DNA of 64,000 bases, taken from Streptomyces sp. C10-9-1 (GTDB lineage Bacteria; Actinomycetota; Actinomycetes; Streptomycetales; Streptomycetaceae). The stretch's first letter is position 1. Every line of letters starts with the position of its first letter. This document shows positions 6,775 through 14,880 of this stretch, one piece after another. The notes below the pieces were generated by a model. It was not told the DNA's origin and ran no database searches. It was given only the letters and a program-made list of their open reading frames with translations. The position numbers and the translations under genes are program-made. The DNA is taken from the NCBI RefSeq assembly GCF_024497955.1, contig NZ_JANHKP010000001.1:62001-126000 (forward strand), written 5' to 3'.

Positions 6775-8418
6775 TCAGGGGAGTTCGAAGACGCCGAAGC
6801 CGTGGCCCTCCGCCGCCACCCGCCCCGCGCCGGCGCGGACGCCCTCGGCCACCACGGGCCTCGCCTCCTCCGTGCCGGGGAGGTCCGATCCGGCCGGTTC
6901 ACGGCGCGGGTTGACGACGACGAGGTAGCGCTCGCCGCGCACGTAGGCGAAGGGGTAGCCGGAGGCCAGCACGCGGACGGCGCCCCGGGGCCCCAGCTCG
7001 GGGGCTGCCCTGCGCAGGGCGATGAGCCGGCGCACGAGGTGGAGCAGGGAGGCCGGGTCCCGGCGCTGGGCGGCGACGCTGGGGCGGTCGGGGGACGGGT
7101 CGAGCGGCAGGTAGAGCGCCTCTGCGGGGGCGGTGGAGAAACCCGCCCCGGGGGTGTCGTCCCACTGCATGGGGGTGCGGGACCCGGCCCGGTTGTACCG
7201 GGGGCCGAGCCTGCTGCCCTCGTGGTCGGGGAGCCCCTCGACATAGCGCATGCCGATCTCGTCGCCGTAGTAGACGGCGGGCAGGGTGGGCCAGGTCAGC
7301 AGGAAGGCGAAGGCCGCGCGGAGTTGCCCGGCCGTGCGGGGCCCGGAGGCCAGACGGGAGAAGTCGTGGTTGGCGGTGGGCAGGGCGATCACACCCCCGC
7401 CCGCGAGGGAGGCCGCCTCGGCGGCGGCCCGCCAGCCGCCGAGGAAGGTGCCCACGGCGCCCGCGCCCTCGGCGTCGAAGTAGGCGGGCAGCGGTGCCCA
7501 GTGCTCGTGGACCGTGCCGGTGCCGTTGCTCCACAGCGAGCGCAGTGCCAGCCCGTCGGCGTTCCCGCCGAACTGGAGGAGGAAGTCGGCGTGGAAGCCC
7601 GCGGCGAGCGCGGCCGCCGGGTCCCCCCACTCCGCGATCAGCACCGCCTCCGGATGGGCACGGTCGAGCCAGGCCCGCTGCTCCCGCCAGAGCCTCGCGG
7701 TCTCGGCGTGGCCGGGGTCGTCCTTCACCAGGGAGGAGGCCATGTCGACCCGGAACCCGGACACCCCGAGGGCCAGCCAGTGGTCCATGGTCGTGCGGAG
7801 CGCTCCGCGGTTCGCCCGGGGCCCTTCGGCGTCGACGGTCAGGCGCCACGGCTCGGCGGGGTCGGGGCGGGCGTAACCGTAGTTCAGGGCCGGCTGGCTC
7901 GGGAAGAAGTTGGGCCGGTACCAGCCGCGCCGGGTGCCGGGGGACGCCTCGAACCCGTCGCCGGGGCGCTCGTCGGTGTCGGCCCAGATGTAGCGGTGGT
8001 CCCCGGGGTCCCGGGCGGAGCGGGTGAACCAGGGGTGCCGGTCGGAGGTGTGGCCGGCGACGAGGTCGAGGAGTACGCGGATGCCGCGGGAGCGGGCGCG
8101 GTCGACGAGCCGGGCGAGGTCGTCGGTGGTGCCGTAGCGGGGTGCGACGGCCAGGTGGTCGGTGACGTCGTAGCCCGCGTCCCTGAACGGGGAGGCGAAG
8201 CAGGGGTTCAGCCACACCGTGTCCACCCCGAGCCAGGCCAGGTGGTCGAGGTGCTGCTCGATACCGGCGAGGTCCCCGATGCCATCGCCGTCGGAGTCGG
8301 CGAAGGACTGCGGGTAGACCTGGTAGAGCACGGCGTCCTCCAGCCAGGCGGGGCCGGTGCGCCCGGGGTGGGCGCGCGGGTGCGCCCGGCGTCCGTCCCG
8401 GCGGGGCGGGGTCGTCAT
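6775..8418 (-). CDS. GH13-family alpha-glucosidase / alpha-amylase-type glycosidase
   Basis: A 547-residue cytoplasmic enzyme. The N-terminal YQVYPQSFADSDGDGIGDL is the signature of exo-acting GH13 enzymes such as oligo-1,6-glucosidase. The catalytic nucleophile is Asp225 (GFRVDMAS), the acid/base is Glu263 (IAEWGDP) and the stabilising Asp is 352 (NHDFSR). QPALN near residue 175 corresponds to region V. A beta-sandwich C-domain ends the protein. It should hydrolyse alpha-linked glucosides. ATG 8418 has a strong GGAGG ribosome binding site 7 bases upstream, while the longer frame is low-complexity. No sugar transporter or LacI gene is adjacent. Confidence 0.88.
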   Translation of the reverse strand: MTTPPRRDGRRAHPRAHPGRTGPAWLEDAVLYQVYPQSFADSDGDGIGDLAGIEQHLDHLAWLGVDTVWLNPCFASPFRDAGYDVTDHLAVAPRYGTTDDLARLVDRARSRGIRVLLDLVAGHTSDRHPWFTRSARDPGDHRYIWADTDERPGDGFEASPGTRRGWYRPNFFPSQPALNYGYARPDPAEPWRLTVDAEGPRANRGALRTTMDHWLALGVSGFRVDMASSLVKDDPGHAETARLWREQRAWLDRAHPEAVLIAEWGDPAAALAAGFHADFLLQFGGNADGLALRSLWSNGTGTVHEHWAPLPAYFDAEGAGAVGTFLGGWRAAAEAASLAGGGVIALPTANHDFSRLASGPRTAGQLRAAFAFLLTWPTLPAVYYGDEIGMRYVEGLPDHEGSRLGPRYNRAGSRTPMQWDDTPGAGFSTAPAEALYLPLDPSPDRPSVAAQRRDPASLLHLVRRLIALRRAAPELGPRGAVRVLASGYPFAYVRGERYLVVVNPRREPAGSDLPGTEEARPVVAEGVRAGAGRVAAEGHGFGVFELP

Positions 8419-8542
8419 CGGGGGCCTCCTTCGCTCCGCGGGCGGCACGCCGCCCCCGCCGGGGGCACTGCGCGCCGGACACCTCCGTCTACGACCATCG
8501 CGCGCGGTCGGGCCCGGCACAAGCAGGGCGGGGGAGGCGGTC

Positions 8543-8582
8543 GGCGGGCCTGCCGCGCCGTCCGTGGCGCGGCAGGCCCGCC
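8543..8582. other. 17-bp perfect hairpin in a divergent intergenic region
   Basis: The stem 8543-8559 pairs perfectly with 8566-8582 around the loop GTCCGT. It lies between the divergent GH13 and DUF2975 genes, so it is not downstream of either; it may insulate the two promoters or be a relic terminator. Confidence 0.7.
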
Positions 8583-8639
8583 GTCGGGCGGACGGCGGTC
8601 CCGCCCGTCGACCCGAACCTTGCCCAGCCTCTCGATATT

Positions 8640-8655
8640 CGATAGATTCCTATCG
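8640..8655. promoter_or_regulatory. inverted repeat upstream of DUF2975-HTH gene pair
   Basis: A perfect 6-bp inverted repeat CGATAG-ATTC-CTATCG lies in a short AT-rich patch 23 bp before the start of the DUF2975 gene. The position and symmetry fit an autoregulatory operator for the small XRE repressor encoded by the second gene. Confidence 0.5.
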
Positions 8656-8677
8656 TGGATCGATGGAAGGACAGGGC

Positions 8678-9169
8678 ATGGGACGACTGACCGTGCACGC
8701 GCTGCGCGCCGTGATCGCGGTGGTGTTCACCGGCGCCTTGCTCGTACAGGCACTGATGGTGTGGGCGCTGGTCAGCGGAAGCGACCCGGAGGACGGATCG
8801 CTCCCGCTGACCCCGCTGCGGGTGCTGACGGTCCTGGGCATCGGGACGGCACAGGTCGCCCTGGTCTGCGTCTGGCGCCTGGTGACGAGGGTGCGGCGCG
8901 GAACCGTGTTCTCCCACGCGGCCTTCCGGTACGTGGACGTCCTGACCGGCGCGATCGTGGCGGCCGCCCTCGTGTGGTTCGCGGTCACCGCACTCAACGC
9001 GCCCGGCCAGCGGGACGACCCGGGCGTCACCCTCCTGATGGGCGGCGTCGGCGTGGCCATCCTGGGAGTCGCGCTCATCGTGGCCGTCCTGCGGACGCTC
9101 CTCGCGCAGGCCGTCGCCCGCGACGTCGAAGCGGCGCGGATGCGGGCCGAGCTGGACGAGGTGATCTGA
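8678..9169 (+). CDS. DUF2975-family membrane protein
   Basis: A 163-residue protein with four predicted membrane helices (about residues 7-29, 46-66, 86-106 and 121-145) and a charged C-terminal tail. It matches the DUF2975 family, which is regularly encoded just upstream of a small Cro/C1-type regulator. Function is unknown; it probably signals through or with that regulator. ATG 8678 is preferred because GGAAGG lies 7 bases upstream; an in-frame ATG at 8663 overlaps this site. The stop codon overlaps the next start (TGATG), so the pair is translationally coupled. Confidence 0.82.
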   Translation: MGRLTVHALRAVIAVVFTGALLVQALMVWALVSGSDPEDGSLPLTPLRVLTVLGIGTAQVALVCVWRLVTRVRRGTVFSHAAFRYVDVLTGAIVAAALVWFAVTALNAPGQRDDPGVTLLMGGVGVAILGVALIVAVLRTLLAQAVARDVEAARMRAELDEVI

Positions 9170-9390
9170 TGCCGATCGCCGTCGACATCGACGTGATGCT
9201 GGCCAGGCGGAAGATGACCGTGGGCGAACTCGCGGACCGCGTGGGAATCACGCCCGCCAACCTGGCGGTACTCAAGAACGGCCGCGCCAAGGCGGTGCGC
9301 TTCTCCACGCTCGCCGCGCTCTGCGAGGTGCTCGGATGCCAGCCGGGAGACCTGCTTCGCTGGGAGGCCGAGGACCCCGCGGGCGGATGA
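9169..9390 (+). CDS. small XRE/YozG-type helix-turn-helix regulator
   Basis: A 73-residue protein consisting of one Cro/C1 helix-turn-helix (TVGELADRVGITPANLAVLKNGRAKA, key residues 17-42) and the short tail LGCQPGDLLRW that marks the YozG subgroup. It overlaps the DUF2975 gene by one base and is the usual partner of that family. It probably represses its own operon through the inverted repeat at 8640-8655. Confidence 0.88.
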   Translation: MPIAVDIDVMLARRKMTVGELADRVGITPANLAVLKNGRAKAVRFSTLAALCEVLGCQPGDLLRWEAEDPAGG

Positions 9391-9642
9391 ACCACCGGCC
9401 TCCGTTCCGGTGTCCCTCGACGCCCTCGTCGCCACGTCGGGGCAGGCAGGGATCGCGCTGAGCCGGCCCGGGCGCCTTCCTCAGCCGGGCTCGCATGCCG
9501 GCGGGGCGGCAGGAGTCGGGTGCCGGTCTCGACGACGGTGCCCCGGCCGCTTCCGGCGCTGCCCGAATACGACTGTCATCCCTGGTCCGACCAGGCGATT
9601 CGACCGGGCCGTCGGTCACGCGGCCGATCACACCGAAACGCA

Positions 9643-9669
9643 AGAGACCCCAGGTCGACTGGGGTCTCT
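9643..9669 (-). terminator. terminator of tRNA-Leu
   Basis: A 10-bp perfect stem (9643-9652 with 9660-9669) with the loop GGTCGAC starts three bases after the encoded CCA end of the tRNA. On the minus strand it is followed by a weak T-rich stretch (TTGCGTTT). Confidence 0.8.
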
Positions 9670-9671
9670 AC

Positions 9672-9759
9672 TGGTGTCCGAGGGGGGACTTGAACCCCCA
9701 CGCCCGATAAAGGGCACTAGCACCTCAAGCTAGCGCGTCTGCCATTCCGCCACCCGGAC
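9672..9759 (-). tRNA. tRNA-Leu (anticodon GAG)
   Basis: An 88-base class II tRNA. On the minus strand the acceptor 5' arm GTCCGGG pairs with CTCGGAC with one G-T wobble. The D-arm carries GGCGGAATGGCAGACGC. The anticodon stem CTAGC/GCTAG encloses the loop TTGAGGT, so the anticodon is GAG and reads CTC/CTT. A variable arm (TGCCCTTTATCGGGCGT) and a T-arm with GGTTCAAGTCC follow. The CCA end is encoded. Confidence 0.95.
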
Positions 9760-9927
9760 CAGGTGGTCGGCCCCGGTCTCCCGTGGCGACAGGGACAACA
9801 ATACCAGGGGTTCACGGCGCCCCTCACCCACATTTGCCGTGGTCAGCGACGCCCGGCCGCACCTTCCGCGACACCCCTCGCCGTGTGTGCCGCTCCGAGC
9901 ACGCTGCGTGGGGTTAGCGTCGGCGGT

Positions 9928-11256
9928 GTGAGCAACGGCAGTCCTCCCGCCCCGCGCCGCACGCGGCAACCGCGCCCCCTCTCGCCCCTGCGCGAGCACC
10001 TGCGCGACACGTTCTGGTTCGCCCCCACGGCCGCACTGTTCCTGGTGGGGTTCGTCTGGAGCGGCGCGGAGGCGCTCGACCAGGCGATCCTCACGGAGCT
10101 CCAGCAGGCCGGGGAGGACGAGGCCGTGCGGACCCTGGTGTCCTGGGCACAGGACGCCAGGGCGATCGTGACCACGATCAGCGCGGCGATGATGACCTTC
10201 ATCGGCGTGGTCTTCAGCATCTCGCTGGTGGCCGTGCAGATGGCCGCGGGGAACTTCAGCCCGCGGGTGGTGCGGCTGTTCACCCGCAGCCGCATCAGCA
10301 AGGCGACCTTCGCGGTGTTCCTGTCGACCTTCGCCCTCTCACTGCTGGTGCTCACCTCCTACGACAGCGAGACCGACCCGGCCCGGGTGACGTCGGTGCC
10401 CCTGGTCCAGAGCCTGCTCACCCTGGTGCTGGTCGGGCTCAGCCTGCTGCTGTTCATCGCCTACGTCACCCAGACGCTCCAGCTGATGCGCGTGGGCCCG
10501 GTGGTGGACCGCGTGCTGCGGGAGTCGCTGACCGGGCTGACCCGGATGCCCGTACAGCCGCCGGACCGCGCGGACCTGCCGCCCGAGAGGGGGCGGCTGG
10601 AGCACCGCGGGCCTGCGGGGACACTGCGGGACGTCCACGTGGCCCGCCTGGTGCGGGCCGCCCGGCGCAAGGACGTGGTGCTGCGGCTGATCCCCCGGAT
10701 CGGCGACTACGTGGTGTCCGGGACCCCCGTCCTGGCGGTGCACGGGCACGGGGCGGAGGCACCCTCGACGGCGGTGCTGCGGTCGGCGGTGTCCGTCGGG
10801 GTGGAGCGCACCTTCCACATGGACCTCGCCTTCGGCCTGCGGCAGCTGGCGGACATCGGGCTGAGGGCGGTGTCCCCCGGTGTCAACGACCCCACGACGG
10901 CCGTGCAGTGCATCGACCGGATCGTGGCCTACCTGGCGGTCGTCGCGCACCACCCCCTGGGCGCCGTGCACCATCGGGACCGCGGGGGCGCGGTGCGGCT
11001 GGTGCAGGAAGGTCCGGGGTGGGAGGACCTGGTCGACCTGGGCTTCGCCGAGCTGCGCGGCCGCGCCGTGGACGACCCGCAGGTCTCCCGGCGGCTGATG
11101 GCGGGCTTCGAGGACCTGCTGCGGATCGTGCCGGCGGAGCGGCGCGGGCCCCTGGAACGGCACCGGCGGCTGCTGGTGCGGGCGGTGACCGCTGAGCAGC
11201 CGGTCACCGCCGACCGGGTGTTCGCCCTGGAGCCGGACCGCCAGGGGATCGGCTGA
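9928..11256 (+). CDS. DUF2254-family membrane protein
   Basis: A 442-residue protein of the DUF2254 (PF10011) family. Predicted membrane helices lie near residues 31-50, 81-105 (MMTFIGVVFSISLVAVQM), 130-147 and 161-183, followed by a soluble C-terminal half (SPGVNDPTTAVQCIDR near residue 319 is a family hallmark). Function is unknown. GTG 9928 is the likely start, and a TTAGCG hexamer just upstream suggests a leaderless transcript. The gene is divergent from tRNA-Leu and has no operon partner. Confidence 0.85.
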   Translation: MSNGSPPAPRRTRQPRPLSPLREHLRDTFWFAPTAALFLVGFVWSGAEALDQAILTELQQAGEDEAVRTLVSWAQDARAIVTTISAAMMTFIGVVFSISLVAVQMAAGNFSPRVVRLFTRSRISKATFAVFLSTFALSLLVLTSYDSETDPARVTSVPLVQSLLTLVLVGLSLLLFIAYVTQTLQLMRVGPVVDRVLRESLTGLTRMPVQPPDRADLPPERGRLEHRGPAGTLRDVHVARLVRAARRKDVVLRLIPRIGDYVVSGTPVLAVHGHGAEAPSTAVLRSAVSVGVERTFHMDLAFGLRQLADIGLRAVSPGVNDPTTAVQCIDRIVAYLAVVAHHPLGAVHHRDRGGAVRLVQEGPGWEDLVDLGFAELRGRAVDDPQVSRRLMAGFEDLLRIVPAERRGPLERHRRLLVRAVTAEQPVTADRVFALEPDRQGIG

Positions 11257-11392
11257 GGCGCACTCCCCCGCGGGGGACTCGCACGGCCCGCCGTGCGCCG
11301 TGACCCGCGACCGCACGGGGGCCCGGTGCCCCGCGGGGACGCACCGCCCCGGGACCGCCGCGCCCCCGCACCCCCGCACCCCTGCGCCCCCG

Positions 11393-11512
11393 GGCTTCAG
11401 GGCTTCAGGGCTTCAGGGCTTCAGGGCTTCAGGACTTCAGGGCTTCAGGGCTTCAGGGCTTCAGGGCTTCAGGGCTTCAGGGCTTCAGGGCTTCAGGGCT
11501 TCAGGGCTTCAG
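11393..11512 (-). repeat. 15-copy 8-bp tandem repeat overlapping a stop codon
   Basis: Fifteen contiguous copies of GGCTTCAG run from 11393 to 11512 without interruption; only the sixth unit (11433-11440) differs, GACTTCAG. The last unit contains the TGA stop codon (11509-11511) of the HAD phosphatase gene, so the array forms the start of its 3' untranslated region. The unit length is not a multiple of three, and in each frame it encodes a stop on the minus strand. Confidence 0.97.
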
Positions 11513-12153
11513 GAGAGCTTGCCGCCGTAGTCGGGCAGCTTGAACGCCCGCTCCGCGTGCCCGCCGACGACGTCGGTGGTGTTGTTGCCGATGTTGGCGA
11601 TGATCGTGTACCCCTTGGCCTCGATCTCGGCCCGCTTCTCCGTCTTGTAGGCGCTGACCTCCTCGAACAGGTCGGGCAGGTCACGGACGTAGAGGCCGTC
11701 GACGGGGTAGCCGGCCTTCCTCAGGTTCCAGTCGGTGAGCGATCTGATGATGCCCGGGCGGGCGGTGACGAAGAAGACCGCGACGCCCTGGGAGTCGGCG
11801 TAGCGCGCGAGTTCACGGACGGGCGCCACTGCGGGAGTGGGCAGCTCCCAGAACCAGTGGAAGTCCGTCTCCAGCGCGGTGTTGTCGATGTCGAGGACGA
11901 TCGCCTGCTTCTCCTGCCCCGCCTGCCCGGCGCGCTCCTCGACATAGGGCCGCGCCTCGGCGATCACGGCGGCGACGTCGCGCTGCCAGGTGGCGTAGTC
12001 GACGTCCACCGGCACGATGGCGGCCGCGGAGGCCGGGGCGGTGCGCTCGGGGGCCGTGTCCGCGGCCGAGGCCGAGGTCGCCGGGACGGCGACGAGGACG
12101 GCGCCCGCCGCGAGTCCGGCGGCGGCGCGCAGGGTGATGGCATGTGCATGCAT
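11509..12153 (-). CDS. secreted HAD-family (subclass IIIB-like) acid phosphatase
   Basis: A 214-residue precursor. A Sec-type signal peptide (MHAHAITLRAAAG then an alanine/valine-rich core, cleavage after about residue 30, ASA-A) is followed by a HAD domain. The nucleophile motif is IVLDIDNTALE (Asp near residue 88), the second motif is FFVTARP and the third region is YIIANIGNN-like (TIIANIGNNTTD). The family hydrolyses phosphomonoesters outside the cell. ATG 12153 has GGGAG upstream. The stop codon sits inside the 8-bp repeat array. An inverted repeat at 12257-12270 upstream may be an operator. Confidence 0.88.
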   Translation of the reverse strand: MHAHAITLRAAAGLAAGAVLVAVPATSASAADTAPERTAPASAAAIVPVDVDYATWQRDVAAVIAEARPYVEERAGQAGQEKQAIVLDIDNTALETDFHWFWELPTPAVAPVRELARYADSQGVAVFFVTARPGIIRSLTDWNLRKAGYPVDGLYVRDLPDLFEEVSAYKTEKRAEIEAKGYTIIANIGNNTTDVVGGHAERAFKLPDYGGKLS

Positions 12154-12256
12154 GAGGGGTCTCCCGGGTGTGGAACCGGCTCGTGTCCCGCTCGCCGAGG
12201 CCGGACGAGCGATTGTCATGCTCGCGCTCAATAGTGGACGGCAGGCGACCATCCCA

Positions 12257-12270
12257 CTACCGGTCGGTAG
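12257..12270. promoter_or_regulatory. perfect inverted repeat upstream of the acid phosphatase
   Basis: CTACCG-GT-CGGTAG, a perfect 6-bp inverted repeat with a 2-bp centre, lies about 104 bp upstream of the phosphatase start and before the AraC relic. Its layout resembles TetR-family operators. No adjacent TetR gene is present. Confidence 0.4.
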
Positions 12271-12285
12271 CATCTTTTTCCGCCT

Positions 12286-12313
12286 CCGCCGGCGCCCCGC
12301 GGGGCGCCGGCGG
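12286..12313. other. GC-rich 13-bp hairpin
   Basis: 12286-12298 (CCGCCGGCGCCCC) pairs perfectly with 12301-12313 across two bases. It lies just before the decayed AraC gene; no T-run follows on either strand, so a terminator role is unproven. Confidence 0.6.
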
Positions 12314-12330
12314 ACCGGAAGTGCCCCGCG

Positions 12331-13073
12331 GACGCCCGGGCGGAGGCCCTGGCCGGGATGCCGCTGTCGGCGTGCGTCCGCGGCCGGCGGCTCACCCTGT
12401 CGGGTGCCGGGGTCCCGGACGGCCGGAGGACCCTGCCGGAGATCGCCGTGCGCCACGGCTACGGCTCGGATGGGGCCTTCGCCCGGGCGTTCCGCGCCGT
12501 GCGCGGCGTCGGTCCGGGCGAGGCACGGCGCAGGGGGCCGCGTTGCGGGCGCAGCCCAGGATGTCCATCCGGCTCGTCGTGGAGGGCGGCAGCGGCATGC
12601 GCTGGCGGGTGGTGGAGAAGGGCGCCTTCGCGGTGGTGGGCCGGGGGCCCGGGTGCCCGTGGTGCACGAGGGGCTGAACCCGGCGATCACCGAGTTCGCC
12701 CGCGGCCTCGACCCGGCCGCGGCCGCCCGGACCGAGGCCCTGTCCGACCAGGAACCCGGGGGCACGGTCCAGGTGAGCGCCGATGTGGACGACAGCCGCG
12801 CGAGGGGACCGAACCGGACGAGCGGCACGGGGTGGTCAGCGGCGCCGGGGTTCCCGAGGGGCCGGACGCGCCGCGCGCGGAGGCGGGCCCCTGGGCCGTG
12901 TCCGGGACTCCGGCCCCTTCCCCGCGGCCCTCCAGCGGCTGTGGCGCGACGGGTTCACGCAAGGGTCCCCGGCGAGCGCCTACCGCACCGGGCCGGGCCC
13001 CGCGATCCTGCGGGCCCGGGTCGCCGCCGGCGGCACGGCGGCCGGGGAAGAGCCGTGGATCCCCGTGGAGCGC
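12331..13073 (+). pseudogene. decayed AraC-family regulator with GyrI-like effector domain
   Basis: Conserved AraC and effector-domain segments follow one another in different frames. Frame 1 carries ALAGMPLSA and LPEIAVRHGYGSDGAFARAF (the second half of the AraC DNA-binding domain, about 12340-12525). Frame 3 carries LRAQPRMSIRLVVEGG and RWRVVEKGAFAVVGR (to about 12645). Frame 2 carries PVVHEGLNPAITEFARGLD and LSDQEPGGTVQVS (to about 12790). Frame 1 returns with GVVSGAGVPEGPDA, and frame 3 with DSGPFPAALQRLWRDGFTQ to WIPVER at 13073. At least four frameshifts are needed to read it, and the first helix and the stop codon are missing. It cannot make a full protein. Confidence 0.8.
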
Positions 13074-13115
13074 GCCCGGGTCCGAGGGCGCGGCCGGCGC
13101 CCCCGAGGGGCGCCG

Positions 13116-13592
13116 TCAGCCGCCGCCCTCGCCGAGGAGGTCCAGCAGCCGGTCGAGGAACGCGCGCTGGGCGGCCACCAGCCGCGGGCGGGCGGCCTCG
13201 GGAGTGCACCACCGGGCGCGGTCGATCTCGGGGAACTCAACGCGGCTCCCCGAGCCCGGCGGCCACTCCATGGTGAAGGTGCCCGGCACCACCAGCGCGG
13301 TGTCCAGGTCGCCCTCCAGCGCCCAGGCGGTGACGATCTTGCCGTTGCGCTGCCGGACCTCGCCGAGCGGCCTCCAGTCCCCGGGCGGCGGCTGGAGCCC
13401 GAGTTCCTCCTCGAACTCGCGCCGGGCGGCAGCGGCCGGTTCCTCGTCGGCCGTGTACTCGCCCTTGGGGATGGACCAGGACTCCCCGTCCCGTCCGGCC
13501 CAGAACGGTCCGCCCATGTGCCCGATGAGCACCTCCAGCAGGCCGCCGCGCCGGCGGTACAGCAGCAGCCCCGCGCTCCGCTTCGTCGTCAT
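13116..13592 (-). CDS. Nudix hydrolase (NUDIX family, diadenosine-type)
   Basis: A 158-residue protein with SAGLLLYRRR at the N-terminus, then WSIPKGEYTADEEP and AARREFEEELG (residues about 40-64), which form a full Nudix box. The PKGE variant and the GxLLY start resemble bacterial Ap4A/dNTP-type Nudix enzymes. It is likely a cytosolic pyrophosphohydrolase of unknown substrate. ATG 13592 gives a start right before the conserved first strand. It sits in the same direction as, and 37 bp from, the KAS III gene stop, but the order (KAS III gene upstream on the minus strand) allows co-transcription. Confidence 0.85.
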   Translation of the reverse strand: MTTKRSAGLLLYRRRGGLLEVLIGHMGGPFWAGRDGESWSIPKGEYTADEEPAAAARREFEEELGLQPPPGDWRPLGEVRQRNGKIVTAWALEGDLDTALVVPGTFTMEWPPGSGSRVEFPEIDRARWCTPEAARPRLVAAQRAFLDRLLDLLGEGGG

Positions 13593-13629
13593 GGGCCCAG
13601 TCTGGCGCGGCGGGTGCCCGCTCGGGGCC

Positions 13630-14577
13630 TCAGGGGCAGCGGATCACCTGTCCCGCGTACGAGAGGTTCCCGCCGAACCCGAAGAGCAGCACCGGATCGC
13701 CCGAGGCGATCTCGCCGCGCTCGACCAGCTTGGACAGGGCCATGGGGATCGAGGCGGCCGAGGTGTTGCCGGAGTCGACCACATCGCGGGCGACCACGGC
13801 GTTGACGGCGCCGATCCGCTGGGCCACCGGCTCGATGATCCGCAGGTTGGCCTGGTGGAGGACGACCGCGGCCAGGTCCTCGGGGCCGAGGCCGGCCTGC
13901 TCGCAGACCCGGCGCGCGATCGGGGGCAGCTGGGTGGTGGCCCAGCGGTAGACGGCCTGGCCCTCCTGCGCGAAGCGCGGCGGGGTTCCCTCGATCCGTA
14001 CGGCGTGGCCCATCTCCGGGACCGAGCCCCAGACCACCGGGCCGATTCCGGCCTCCTGGCCGGGACCGGCGGCCTCCACGACCGCCGCGCCCGCTCCGTC
14101 GCCGACGAGGACGCAGGTGGTCCGGTCGGTCCAGTCGGCGATGTCGCCCATCTTGTCGGCGCCGATCACCAGGGCCCGGGTGGCGGCACCGGCGCGCACG
14201 GTGTGGTCGGCCGTGGCGAGGGCGTGGGTGAAGCCGGCGCAGACGACGTTGAGGTCCATGACGGCGGGCGCGCCCATGCCCAGGCGAGCCGCGACCCGGG
14301 CGGCCGTGTTCGGGGAGCGGTGCTCGGCGGTGGAGGTGGCGACCAGCACCAGGTCCACGTCCGCCGGGGTGAGTCCGGCGGAGGCGAGGGCCTTCGCGCC
14401 CGCGTGCGCCGCGAGTTCGTCGACCGGCTCGTCGGGGCCGCCGATATGGCGGGTGGAGATCCCGACCCGGCTGCGGATCCACGCGTCGCTGGTGTCGACC
14501 ATGGCCGCCAGATCGTCGTTGGTGAGGACCCTGGCGGGCTGGTAGTGCCCGACGGCGACGACACGTGAGCCGGTCAT
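13630..14577 (-). CDS. 3-oxoacyl-ACP synthase III (KAS III / FabH-like)
   Basis: A 315-residue thiolase-fold enzyme with the full KAS III triad: Cys113 (NVVCAGFTHAL), His241 (LHQANLRI) and Asn271 (SGNTSAAS). DTSDAWIRSRVGISTRHI near residues 28-45 is the usual dimer and start segment. It should condense an acyl-CoA starter with malonyl-ACP. It is not in a fab operon, so it may be a second copy for unusual starters or a specialised product. ATG 14577 has GAGGGG 9 bases upstream. A Nudix gene follows 37 bp downstream. Confidence 0.88.
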   Translation of the reverse strand: MTGSRVVAVGHYQPARVLTNDDLAAMVDTSDAWIRSRVGISTRHIGGPDEPVDELAAHAGAKALASAGLTPADVDLVLVATSTAEHRSPNTAARVAARLGMGAPAVMDLNVVCAGFTHALATADHTVRAGAATRALVIGADKMGDIADWTDRTTCVLVGDGAGAAVVEAAGPGQEAGIGPVVWGSVPEMGHAVRIEGTPPRFAQEGQAVYRWATTQLPPIARRVCEQAGLGPEDLAAVVLHQANLRIIEPVAQRIGAVNAVVARDVVDSGNTSAASIPMALSKLVERGEIASGDPVLLFGFGGNLSYAGQVIRCP

Positions 14578-14880
14578 GGTGGTTCCCCTCGGTACTGCGG
14601 TGGCGATGAACCACCCAGTCTTGGCTGCTACCAACGGGTACGGGGGCAGGTGATCCCACAGCTTCGCGGCCCAGGATTTGGAGGCTTCCCCTCCGCCTGG
14701 CCCGGCGCGGCGGCGGGGCAGGCGGCCGCGGGGCACGGAAGGACCGTGCGGGAGAATGGGGGCGCCGAGGTCCGCGCGGCGTTGGACGAGCGGGGAACCG
14801 CGGCGCCCGCGGCGGCACGGGTGGTGCCGCTTCCCGGTGTGTCCGGCGGTTGCCGGACCGAGGACGAGTGGACTGATGGC
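14578..14880. other. non-coding divergent region between KAS III and fdhD
   Basis: No credible gene. It holds a small imperfect dyad TTGG-CTGCTA-CCAA (14621-14634), placed 44 bp before the KAS III start, and then GC-rich sequence before fdhD. It presumably contains both promoters, but I cannot place them firmly. Confidence 0.5.

Noticed and set aside
11393..11512. CRISPR array
   Set aside because: The units are contiguous 8-mers without spacers, and no cas genes are present.
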